Shown one piece after another: positions 52,569 to 62,068 of a DNA stretch of 64,000 bases (position 1 is its first letter; the number at the start of each line of letters is the position of its first letter). Made by a program: the position numbers and the translations under genes. The stretch comes from Diacronema lutheri (Eukaryota; Haptophyta; Pavlovophyceae; Pavlovales; Pavlovaceae), in the NCBI GenBank assembly GCA_019448385.1, contig JAGTXO010000063.1, positions 62,001 to 126,000 of the forward strand. The letters are read 5' to 3'. The notes beneath the pieces are model-generated. The model did not search any database, was not told where the DNA came from, and saw only the letters and a list, made by a program, of their open reading frames with translations.

Positions 52569-53966
52569 TCACAGGACGGAGCCAATTCGGCTCAGCGGAG
52601 GACGACCTTGGCCGTGCAGCGCACGCGGCGCGCCGCGCGCCGCGGTGCGCGGCGGCGGCACGCTCGACCACGCCGAGCTACGGCTCTCCGGCCGGCCGCC
52701 GCTCGCACACCCGTGCACGGGCGGCAGCGCGTCGAGCTCGCGGCCTGGGCCAGACTGAGACGAGGGCGGCCGCGTGCCCGTAAGCCGCGCGCCTGCGCCG
52801 AAGAGCTGCTGCTGGCTGCTCGCGCGCATGCGCAGCCCGAGCGCTTGACGAGCGTCCGCTGCAGCGGCCGCGCCGGCGGCCGCGCGCTCGCGCGCGCGGC
52901 GCGCAGCGACGCTCGGCCCCTTGGCAAGGCACGCGTCCTTGGCTGCGGTGAGCGCGTCGCGCTCGTGCAGCCCCGCCGCGGGCGCGAGCGCCGGCGGCGG
53001 CCCGCGCTGCCGCCGCGCCGCGTGGTTCAGCTTGGCGCCCTGTAAGTCGGCAGCAATCCGCGTGAGGAGAGAACTTTGGTACTCGCGCGCACCGGCGTGC
53101 GCGCCGGCGCCGTCGCGCCCGTCGACCGTCTGCACCGCCGCGTGGGCCGCACGCGCGCGCGCGCTCGACTGCGCCATCGTGTCGGCGATGATTGCGGACA
53201 AGTCGTACGGGCTGCGCTCGGCGGTCGTGAGCGACGCGCGCGCGACGAGCGCGGCGGCGGTGCGCGCGGCGGACGCGAGGCGGTGGTGCTGCTCGTCGTC
53301 GGCCCAAATGGCGCGAGCAAACCCACCGCCGTCGTCATAGCCGCTGCTTTCGACGCCAGAGCCCCACGCGTCGCCGACGTCGCCCGCGGCGGTCGCGCCG
53401 ACCGATGCATGGGGCAGAAGGTAGCTGAGCATGCGCGGCAACGCGTTGCCGTACCGGCGCGAGAGACGGAGGCTGGCGCGCGCAGTGGCGCGCTCGGCGC
53501 GGCTGAGGCCGCTGGTGCTGCCCGGCATTGAGGTGCGCGATGCGGACGAGAGCTGCACGGCGGACGGCGGCGGCGTGCGCAGCCTGCCGGCCGGCGGGAC
53601 GAAAGCGGCGGTGATGAGTTGGCGCAGCTCCTCCGTCTCCTGGTCGGTAATGTACGAGCGCGAGAGGGGTGCGACAATACGCGAACGGTGAAGGCTCACC
53701 GCGTCGCCCGCCAGCTGCGCCGCGCGCACCATCGGCGCGCCGTACGCGCGGCCGGGCAGCTGGAGTAGCTCGGGGAGCGAAGAGGCGGCCGGCGCGGCCG
53801 GGCCGAACTCGCCTTTATCGGCCTCCTTGCGTAGCCGCTCAGCTTCGGCGAGCTTTTCGGCGCGCACCACGCTCTCGGGCACGCCCACGCGCGCGATCCC
53901 GTCCTGAAGCTGCGCCAGCGCGTCGCCCGCTGTCAGCTCGGGCGACGAGCGCACGCGGAACGCCAT
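52569..53966 (-). CDS. Unknown Ala-rich helical protein
   Basis: Single-exon 465 residues from the ATG at 53966; the frame stays open further upstream, but that would overlap the divergent gene. Visible parts: a helical N-terminus (MAFRVRSSPELTAGDALAQL; ESVVRAEKLAEAERLRKEAD), a segment with SYITDQETEELRQLITAAF, and LRLSRRYGNALPRMLSYLL. The C-terminal third is Arg/Ala-rich and probably disordered. No domain recognised. Only 37 bp separate its ATG from that of the long coiled-coil protein, which is likely ciliary, so co-expression is plausible (inference). Confidence 0.6.
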   Translation of the reverse strand: MAFRVRSSPELTAGDALAQLQDGIARVGVPESVVRAEKLAEAERLRKEADKGEFGPAAPAASSLPELLQLPGRAYGAPMVRAAQLAGDAVSLHRSRIVAPLSRSYITDQETEELRQLITAAFVPPAGRLRTPPPSAVQLSSASRTSMPGSTSGLSRAERATARASLRLSRRYGNALPRMLSYLLPHASVGATAAGDVGDAWGSGVESSGYDDGGGFARAIWADDEQHHRLASAARTAAALVARASLTTAERSPYDLSAIIADTMAQSSARARAAHAAVQTVDGRDGAGAHAGAREYQSSLLTRIAADLQGAKLNHAARRQRGPPPALAPAAGLHERDALTAAKDACLAKGPSVAARRARERAAAGAAAAADARQALGLRMRASSQQQLFGAGARLTGTRPPSSQSGPGRELDALPPVHGCASGGRPESRSSAWSSVPPPRTAARGAPRALHGQGRPPLSRIGSVL

Positions 53967-54003
53967 CTCGCAAAAGCTGTTACGCGCGGCGGTCTTGCGC
54001 GAG

Positions 54004-57000
54004 ATGGCGGCGTCCAAGTTCCACGAGTGGAACCCCCACCGCCCTTTGGAGTGGGGGGAGGCGCACGGGCGGTCGGAGCTGTCAGACGTGCATTCGGATC
54101 GGCCGCGCGTGCGCCGACCCCGGCAAACCGTCGTGACGTCCGTGACGGACCTGCTCGCGACCGTCGATTCGCACACGCGCCGCGCGGACGCCGCGGCCGT
54201 GGCGGCAGCGCGCTGGCAGCATTCGGCGTCCGAGCTGTCAGGCTCGGCGGCCGAGGGCGGCAGCGCGCCGGGGCACACGCCCGTGCTTGCCAGCGCTGAG
54301 GTCGCCGCGCCGCGCCTGCTCCCGCCGCTCGCGCAGGCGGTGCTCCCTCACGCGGCCGGCGCCGGCGCGGCGGGCGCGCGCGCCGCGCGCACCGCGTCGC
54401 CCGCGGGCGCGCGGCGCGCGCGTCCGGGGAGCAGCGGTGGGCGGCAGGCAAGCGAGTCGGTCGTCGCGTCGCAGCACGTCCGCAAGATTGCGCGTGAGCT
54501 CGGCATCTCGCTCGCGCCGCCCGGCTCGGCGGCGAGCGTCTTCGCAAAAGCTCAAACAGCCGAGGCGTGGGTCGACGGTGCACTGCTCCACGCGCTCGGC
54601 TCGCGCTCGCCGCCACGCCGGCAGGCATTCCCGGGCGGTGGATCGGACACCGCTGACGACGACGCGAGCGCGTGGGCGACCGCCGATGCGCTGCACGAGC
54701 CGTCCGCCGCGAGCGCCGATTGGGCGGCGGTGGACGACGGGAGCGGCGGCGGCGGACGCCGCAGCGACGCGCCGCGCGAGCGCGGCGGAGGCGGCGGCGG
54801 CGGCGGCAGCGTCGGCGAGGGCGTGGGCGGCGAGACGGCGCTGCTCGTCGCGCGCGCCGCCGGTCTCGAGGCCGCTGGCCTCTCGCGCGCTCAGCTCGCT
54901 GCGCTCGGCGTGAGCGCGCCTGCCGCGTCGCGGCTCTATCAGGCGTTCTTCGTCTACTCGGCAGGTCTCGCCCAGCACTTCGCCGAGGCGCTGGGCGGGC
55001 TGAGCGAGGTTGGCCGCGCCGAGGCGCTAGCGCGCGCGTGGAAGGGCTTCCTCTCCGTCCTCGAGGCGCAGCTCCGCGCCGAGTACGGCTCGGGCCTCCT
55101 GCGCGCCGCGCGGCTCGCCGAGGCGCACGTCGCCAAGGCGCACGCGCGCGCGGACGCGGTGGGCGCGCGCGCGGCGGAAGAGCTTGAGCTGCTGCGCGAG
55201 CAGACGGCAGCGGCGGTGCGGCGGTTTGAGGCGGAGGCGGCGACGCGCGCCGAAGCGGAAGCCGCCGCTGCCGCCGCGCGCGACGAGGCGGCGGAGGCGG
55301 TGGACGAGGCGCGCGCGGCGCGCGCCGACGCAGCGGCGGCGCGCGCGGCGCGCGACGACGCGCTCGGCGCGCTCGGCGCGGCCAAGGCGGATGCGGCGGC
55401 GGCGCGGCGCGAGGCGGAGGCGGCAACGTCGGACGCTTCGCGCGAGCGCCTCGTCCGCGCCGGCCTTGGCGCGAACCTCGCGGCAGCTGACGCGGCGTGC
55501 GTTGAGCTCGGCCGACGCGCGGAAGTCGCAGATGCCGACGCGGGCGAGGCGCGACGCGCGCTCGCCGAGGCGAAGGCCTCTGGCGAGGAGCGGTTGGCCA
55601 ACGCACGGGCCGAGTCGGGCGACAAGCTGCGCGCGCTCTCCGCGCAGGTGCGCGAGCTGACGCTCCAGCTCGCGCGCGGCGCAGACGAGGTCGATGTCCT
55701 TGCCGCCGAGCTCGCGCGCCACGAGGCGGGCTGGCACGCCACGTCGCAGCTGCTGCGCGCGACGAGCGAACGGGCGGAGCTGCTCGAGGAGCGGCTACCC
55801 GCCGAGCTCGCGCACGTCGAGCTCTGCGCTCAGGCGGCGCTCGTCTCCGCGACGCGCGCCGCGCGCATCGAGGCGAAACGGTTACGGACGGGCGCGGCGG
55901 TCGATCGCGGCGTGCTCGTCGGCGCGCTCTTCGACGCGGACGGCGCGCTCGAGCGGACAACGGCAATCGCGGCGGAGATCCTCGCGCACAACCGCGCGTT
56001 CCGCAGGGCGCAGAGCGCCACGACGGGCGCCGCGCTCGCGCAGCGCGACGCCGCGCGCGCCGAACGCGACGCTCTGCTCGCCGCGCTCGCCGACGCGGAC
56101 AGCGCAGCCGGCGCCGCGCTCGGCGCGCTGCGCGTCGCGGGCGGCGAGGAGGAGTTGCTGCGCGAGCAGCTGCGCGCGGTGGGCGGCGAGCGCGATGCGC
56201 TTGCTGACGAGCTCGCCGCCCTCGACGCCGCGCTGCCGCGCGCGGTCGCGTGGGAGGCGGCGGACGCGCGCGCGCGCGCCGCCGCCGCCGCGGACGGCTC
56301 GGCGCGCGCGCTGCAGGACGCGCGGGCGGAGGCGGCGTCGTTCGCGGAGGCGCTGGCCGAGATGGAGGCGGCGGCGCGCGCCGCCGACGCGAGATTCGCC
56401 GCGCGCGCGCGCGAAGCGGCCGCCGTCGACGCGGCGGCCGCGGCTGCGCGCGATCATGAGGACGAGCGCCTCGCGGCGGACCTTGCCGCCGTGCGCGCGG
56501 CTCTCGCGCGCGAGCGGACGGACGCGGAGACGGAGCGCGCGGCGCACGCGGAGGCGCTCGAGGCGCTACGCGCGAAGCTCGCCGAGGCCAAGGCGACGGC
56601 CGCGCAGCTCAGCAGCGCGGCCGCGGCGACCGACGCGCGTACGACTGACGAACGCGCCGCGCGCGCGCGCGAGATGGACGAGCTGCGCGAGAGCGTCACG
56701 GTGGCGGACGAAGCGGCGGCGGCGGCGGCGCGCGCGACGAGAGCAAGCGTCGCGTCGCTCGCCGTCGAGCTGCGCGAGCTCGACCAGCGCCCGACGCGCG
56801 AGCAGCTCGCGCGCGCGACGCGCGGCGCGGACACGGCGGCGGCGACGCTCGCCGCCGCGCAGCGCGCGCGCGCTGCTGATGTGGCGGCGGTGGCGGCGGC
56901 GCTGGCGGATGCGGACACGCAGTTGGACGTCGCCGCGGCGATGCTTGAGGCCTCGGAGGCCGAGTGCGCGCACGCCGCGCGCGCCACGACCGTGGCCAAC

Positions 57001-60000
57001 GCGGCGGCGGAGGCGGCGGCCGCCGCGGCCGCGGTCGACGCGGCGGCGGCCGCCGCCGCGCTCGCCGCCGCCGAGGCGGCGGCGGCCGAGACGCGGGTAG
57101 GCATCGACGGCGCCATCGCAGCCGAGCGGCTCGCCACCGCCGCCGCCACCGCCGCGCTCGCCTCCACGCTCGCCGAGGCCGACGCGGACGCGGACGCGCG
57201 CGCCGAGCGCGGCGCCGTCGAGCTCGGAGCCGCGCGCGCGCGCCTCCTGGACTTTGAGCGCACGTCGGATTTGCTCGGAAGCCAGCTGTCGGAACAGCGC
57301 CAGGCGGCGGGCGTCGCTGCCGAGGCTGCGCGCCGCGCGCTCGCCGACGCGGACTCGAGAGCCGCCGGAGCCGCGGCCGACGCGCAGGTGGCGCGCGACG
57401 ACCTCGCGCGCGCGCTCGAGCGCGAGCGCGCGCTCGCCGCCGAGCTCGCCGCGAGCGAGGCGGCGTCAAAGGAGCGCGCAAAGGAGCTCATGGCTGCGGC
57501 GTCGGCCGCCGCAGCCTCGTCGAACGACAAGTTTGCGCGCTTCCGCGCCGAGCTCGACGCCGCGGTGGGCGGGCGGGCGGCGGCGGAGGCGGAGGCGGCG
57601 CGCGCGCTGCAGGAGCGCGACGACGCGCGCCGTTCCGAAGGCCGCGCGGCCGCGGACTTGATTGAGGCGCGCGCGATGGAGGACGCGGCGCGCGCGCGCA
57701 CACGCGACGCCGGCGTCGCGCTCAACGCCCTTCGCACCGCGCTCGCAGACGCGGACACGCGTGCGCTGCCCGCGGCCGAGCGCGCGGTGGCTGCAGCGGC
57801 CGACGCGGCCGCGACGGCCGAGCGCGCCGCCGCGCGCGCGCGCGACGAGTTGGTGGAGCGGACGCGCGTCTTTGCCGAGGCGGCGGACCGGCACGCGGAC
57901 AAGGCGCTCCGCCTCGACGTCTGGGAGGCGCGGCACGCCGCACGCGTCGACGCGTCCGTCCAGGCCGAGAGCCGCACGGCCAACGGCGCGTTGCTTGGCC
58001 GCGGCGGCGGTAACGGCCTCGGCGGTCGCAGCGGCGACGACGATGATGGCTCGTTACCCATTCGCATGGCCGTGCCGCCAATGCCGAGCGCCGCCGTGCC
58101 ACGGCGGGTCGCCGCGATGAAGCGCGCCACACAGGCGGTCGGCGCATTCAGCGGCGCGCTCGGCGGCGTGGGCGACGCGGCGGACGCGAGAGCAGACGCG
58201 CTGGTGGCGAGCGGCGACGTGGACGCGACGGCGGTGACGGCGGCTGCGGGCGGCGCGGCGAGCGCGCAGCGCGAGAGCGCGCCGACGATCGAGCGCGTTG
58301 AGCGCGCGCTGCATCGCGCGGTATCGCCAAGCGCGGGCACGGGCGCGGGCGCGGGCGCAGGTATCGTGACGGCGGACAGCGACGCGCTTGCGCTTGCGGC
58401 GGCCGCCATGCCTCTGTCGGAGCGCGAGCTCTCTCGGCTCATCTCGGAGATCTACGCGGCGCGGCTCGCGCAGGCGCGAGAGGAGGAGGCGGAGGGGCGC
58501 GTTGCGCAGGTGTGCCGCGCTAGGCCGCATGGGCTGTGAAGGGCTGCGCGCTGGGTGCTGGGCGCTGGGCGGGTGGCTGCGTGCATGTGTGTGCCGCGCT
58601 TTATTTTTTCAGACGTACCCCTGAACGCTCGCCGCCACACACACCCCCCCCCCCCCCCCCCGCGCGCGCGCCTCGCCGCTTCCTCGCCCTCGCCGCCCGC
58701 GCGTGCAGCCCTTTGCCCTCTTCGTACCTCAGCAGCTCGTGCTGCGCCACCGGACGCAGCGACTCGCCGATGCCGCGACGAGCGCGCTCGCGAGCTCGCT
58801 CGCAAACCAGCGCGAGAGTAACGGCAAGGCCGAATTCTTTGGTCGGTTGTGCGGCCTATGGAGGCCCGTCGCGCCCCAGCCGTGTGTCGTCGCGCTCCGA
58901 GCACTCGCTGCGGTCGAGGAGGCCCTCGGCAGGGCAATCAGGCCGAGCGAGTGGAGCGGGGCGCTCACCGCGCCGTGTCTACTTCCCGCCGCGCTCGCGA
59001 TGCGCGCGCTGACAAAGGTGGGCCCGCGCGCGCAGCGCCGCACGAACGCCTCGAAAGCCGCAGCCGCGCCTGGCTCGTGCGTGCCCCCCCCCCCCCCCCC
59101 CCCCCCCCCATTTCGACCCCGCCACGAACGCTCCCTTTTCCCTTCCACCCTGTGCGCGCCCGCGTGCACAGACGTTCGCGCACCTGCCGGCATCCGAGTT
59201 TGACGAAATTCGGCTCGCGCTACGTGCGATCGCCGCGCCCCTGCCTGCGGGCGGCGGCCTGCGACGAGGCCCTCCGTCGACGCTCCGCGCGGGCCCGGTG
59301 CGCGCAGTCGACGTCGCCGCTCGCGACGCGCCTGCCGCGGGCGCGAGCCCGAACGCGATCGCGCCGAACGCGCGCGCGGGCGGCGCGTCGGCCAGAGCCG
59401 ACGGCGCGGCAACGAGCGCCGAGCCGCCGCCGCCGTCGGCGGAGCTCGACGGCCTCGGCGTCGACGTCGATGCGCTGCTCGCGCTCGCGGCCGAGCGCGC
59501 GGCCTCCGAGCGCGCGCGCTCGGAACGGCTTCTCGCGGGCCTCTTCCGCGCGGCGGACGGGAACGCGGACGGCGTCCTCTCGATTGACGAATTCGCCGAG
59601 CTCGTCCGCCGCGTCTCCGCGCGTATCAAGGAGCGCGAGCTGCTGCAGATGTACGCGGAGGTGCACGCGCTCTCCGCCGCGGAGCGCGCGCGCGCCGGCA
59701 TTGGCGGTGGCGGCGACGACGACGACGAGTACCTGCCGGGCATGGACGCGGCCGCGTTCGCCGCTGTCGCGCATCGGCACGGCCTTCTCCTGCTCGGCGA
59801 GCCCGCCGGCGGTGCGCTAACTGACGCCGGGCCGACGGCCGGCTCGGCCGAGGTCGCGGCCGTCCTGCTCGAGGAGTGGGCGCAGGTGAGCGCAAAAATC
59901 CTGCGCTGGCCGCCAAAGGCGGTGGGGCGTCGCGAGCTGCAGCAGATGGCGGCCGACATGTCCGCAATGACGAATCGCATCGCCGACGGGCCCAAGCCGC

Positions 60001-60257
60001 CACCGCAAGCGCTACTCGACGACGCGTGGGCGCTCTACCGCCGGACGGCGGCCATGGTGCATCGCCTCGAGGCCGAGCTGCCCAAGACCGGGCTGCGGCG
60101 GGCTGAGCTCGAGCGCGATGACACGATCGACGCTGTTGACGAATTCCTCCTCTCGGAGGATGCTCTCGCCGACCACGAGAAGATTGTCGGCCTCGGGAGC
60201 GGCAGCACGACCGGCCTCGCGGGCGGGCGGATCGACTTTGACCTCGATGATCTGTGA
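54004..60257 (+). CDS. Very long coiled-coil protein with C-terminal EF-hand, three exons (probable axonemal protein)
   Basis: Modelled exons 54004-58509, 58709-59017, 59172-60257 give 1966 residues. The N-terminus starts MAASKFHEWNPHRPLEWGE. A huge Ala/Glu/Arg coiled coil runs from about 330 to 1330. The C-terminal module reads LSERELSRLISEIYAARLAQ, then ALFVPQQLVLRHRTQRLAD and AEFFGRLCGL, a helical arrangement that recalls flagellar coiled-coil proteins with a conserved tail. An EF-hand follows with loop DGNADGVLSIDE (ligands D, N, D, S, E), and the chain ends in an acidic FDLDDL. Both introns (GT-AG) contain C runs (C18 and C26). Ciliary assignment is inference from this tail, from Ca2+ binding and from neighbours. 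Confidence 0.75.
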
Positions 60258-60305
60258 GGCTTTGACGCGTGCTGGCTGGTCCGCCTGCTGAATCGCGGCA
60301 GCTCG

Positions 60306-60893
60306 TCATCCGCACACGCGCGGCCATTCCTCCTGGCCGATCCCGGGCCGGAACGCCGGACGGAAGTCGTGCCAGCTGATTCTGCGTGTGAGCCAGCCGC
60401 GCGTGGCATCCCACTCGCACTCCCAGCCGAGTTTGGCCGCGGTGAACCCGTCCATGCCAAATGGACCGTCGATTGCGCCATCCGGGACGAGGAGCATCTC
60501 GACCTCGTGCCACACGCGCGCGAGCCCGGCGTCGGTCACGCGTTCGACCGCTTCGGACGGGAAGTCGACGCAAAGCCGCCGGTCTGTGAGCAGCGCATAC
60601 TGCGACGCCGGGTCGCGCACCGCGCGCGCGAGCGCCGGCGCGCCCCACGGCTCGATGGCGGCGAGCGCAAAGCGCCGGTGCGCAAACCGCATCCACAGCT
60701 CAGCACCTCCGTCCACGTCGCCGCCTTGCATCGCGAGGAGCTGCAGCTCGATGGCCTCCGAGCCGGAGAGCTCGGTCGACGGGCGTATGCTCGACAGCAA
60801 TGATCGGGGGCTGTCGCGAGGGGCCACCGGGGAGCGGACGCCGAGGCACGCGAGGAGCACGGCAGTGTGCACGCGCGCGAATCCTGGCGCCAT
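60306..60893 (-). CDS. Unknown small protein with signal peptide
   Basis: 195 residues from the first ATG (60893). A hydrophobic start (FARVHTAVLLACLGV) suggests secretion or plastid import. The middle segment (IELQLLAMQGGDVDGGAELW, FAHRRF, YALLTDRRLCVDF) faintly recalls the DUF4864 pattern (QL.A...GD..GA..FA...Y..L). The C-terminus is Trp-rich (WECEWDATRGWLTRRISWHDF, given within the length limit as two parts) and carries well-ordered beta-like stretches. No enzyme motif seen. It lies 48 bp past the coiled-coil stop and is divergent from the GST-like gene. Confidence 0.6.
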   Translation of the reverse strand: MAPGFARVHTAVLLACLGVRSPVAPRDSPRSLLSSIRPSTELSGSEAIELQLLAMQGGDVDGGAELWMRFAHRRFALAAIEPWGAPALARAVRDPASQYALLTDRRLCVDFPSEAVERVTDAGLARVWHEVEMLLVPDGAIDGPFGMDGFTAAKLGWECEWDATRGWLTRRISWHDFRPAFRPGIGQEEWPRVCG

Positions 60894-60968
60894 GCTGCCG
60901 TGCGAACGATGGCAGCCTAGTTCCCCCACGCGCGTGCACACCGCCGGGCTTGCTTGACGTGGTGCCCC

Positions 60969-61964
60969 ATGGAGCTCGCGACGGCTCGCCTCGGCTGCGC
61001 GCTTCGGCGGCTGGGCCGTGCTCCCTCGCTTCCCGACACCCCGCCGCCTTTGCTTGGCCGGCGCTCGCGCACTCTCACGCTGTACGAGTACGAGGCGTCG
61101 CCCTTTTGCAAACGGGTGCGCGAGGCCGCATGCGCGCTCGCGCTCACCGTGCAGATGCGGCCGTGCGCGCGCTCAACGCTGCTGCGCGAGGGCGTGGTGG
61201 GCGATTCGCCGTTGCGCGCCGAGGCGCGCGCCCTCCTGCCGCCGTCAGAGCCGCTGCGCTTCCCACTGCTCTGCGACCGACCCACTGCGGAGATGGGCAG
61301 CGACAGCGGCGCGGCCGAGCGGCGTGTGCAGGTCATGCTCGAGTCGCGCGAGATCGTGGCGCACCTGTGGGTGCACTATGGCGACGAATCATCCGGCGCC
61401 GCGTCCGTGCGCTCGTGGCTTGCGCGCACGGCCGAGCGCGCCGCGCGCATCCGCCCGTATGTGCCTGGAGGAAGCACGACGCGCCTGCGCAACCTCGTCA
61501 ACCTGATGAGCGACGAAGACATGCCCGGGCTTTTCGGCGCGTCGCTCGCGCGGCCGTTCGCGCACGCGGGCCTCGCAGCAGCGCGCTCGACCGCAGTGGA
61601 TGAAGGTGTCGCCTGTGCGACCAACGGCAGCGACGCACCGGTTCGTGAGCTGTGGGCCTTCGAGGCGTGCGCCCGCGCGACGCTCGTGCGCGAGGCGCTG
61701 TGCTCGCTCGGGCTGCGGTACACGCTGCACGGCATGGGCGGAGCGCCAAACGCACCCGCTGCGGCGCGGCAGCTTGGCGCGCTGCGCGCGGCGCACGGCG
61801 CGGACGCGCGACCGCCATTTCTCGTCGATGCGCGTGCGGGTGTTGCCGGCAGCGGCGAGTTTGGCGGCTGGGAGCCGCTCGTGGCGAGGCTTTGGCAGGT
61901 TTACTGCGGCGATGGCCAGCGGCCGAGCGTGGCGCAGCTGCTGCGCCGAGACACGAAACCTTGA
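60969..61964 (+). CDS. Tandem thioredoxin-fold (GST N-terminal-like) protein
   Basis: 331 residues, single exon. Two repeats of a glutathione S-transferase N-terminal/glutaredoxin-like fold: LTLYEYEASPFCKRVREAAC (first, with one Cys in an SPFC motif) and ELWAFEACARATLVREALC (second, with the Cys shifted). Both are followed by a beta strand, a Pro-containing turn (FPLLCDR; PPFLVDARAGVAG) and an SxEI-like position (LESREIVAHLW; GSGEFGGWEPLV). This tandem layout is found in plastid proteins of algae and plants; an N-terminal 35 residues rich in Arg/Ala could be a transit peptide. No GST C-terminal all-helical domain is visible. Probably a glutathione-linked redox or prostaglandin-synthase-like protein; reaction unknown. 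Confidence 0.75.
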   Translation: MELATARLGCALRRLGRAPSLPDTPPPLLGRRSRTLTLYEYEASPFCKRVREAACALALTVQMRPCARSTLLREGVVGDSPLRAEARALLPPSEPLRFPLLCDRPTAEMGSDSGAAERRVQVMLESREIVAHLWVHYGDESSGAASVRSWLARTAERAARIRPYVPGGSTTRLRNLVNLMSDEDMPGLFGASLARPFAHAGLAAARSTAVDEGVACATNGSDAPVRELWAFEACARATLVREALCSLGLRYTLHGMGGAPNAPAAARQLGALRAAHGADARPPFLVDARAGVAGSGEFGGWEPLVARLWQVYCGDGQRPSVAQLLRRDTKP

Positions 61965-62068
61965 GCACGTCTACTTTTCGACAAATCGGAAATGCGAATT
62001 TCTAGATGGGCCGTGCGCATCGCCGCCCGCTTCCCGCGCGCGCTGTCGCAACGCACCGCCGCTCAGCG

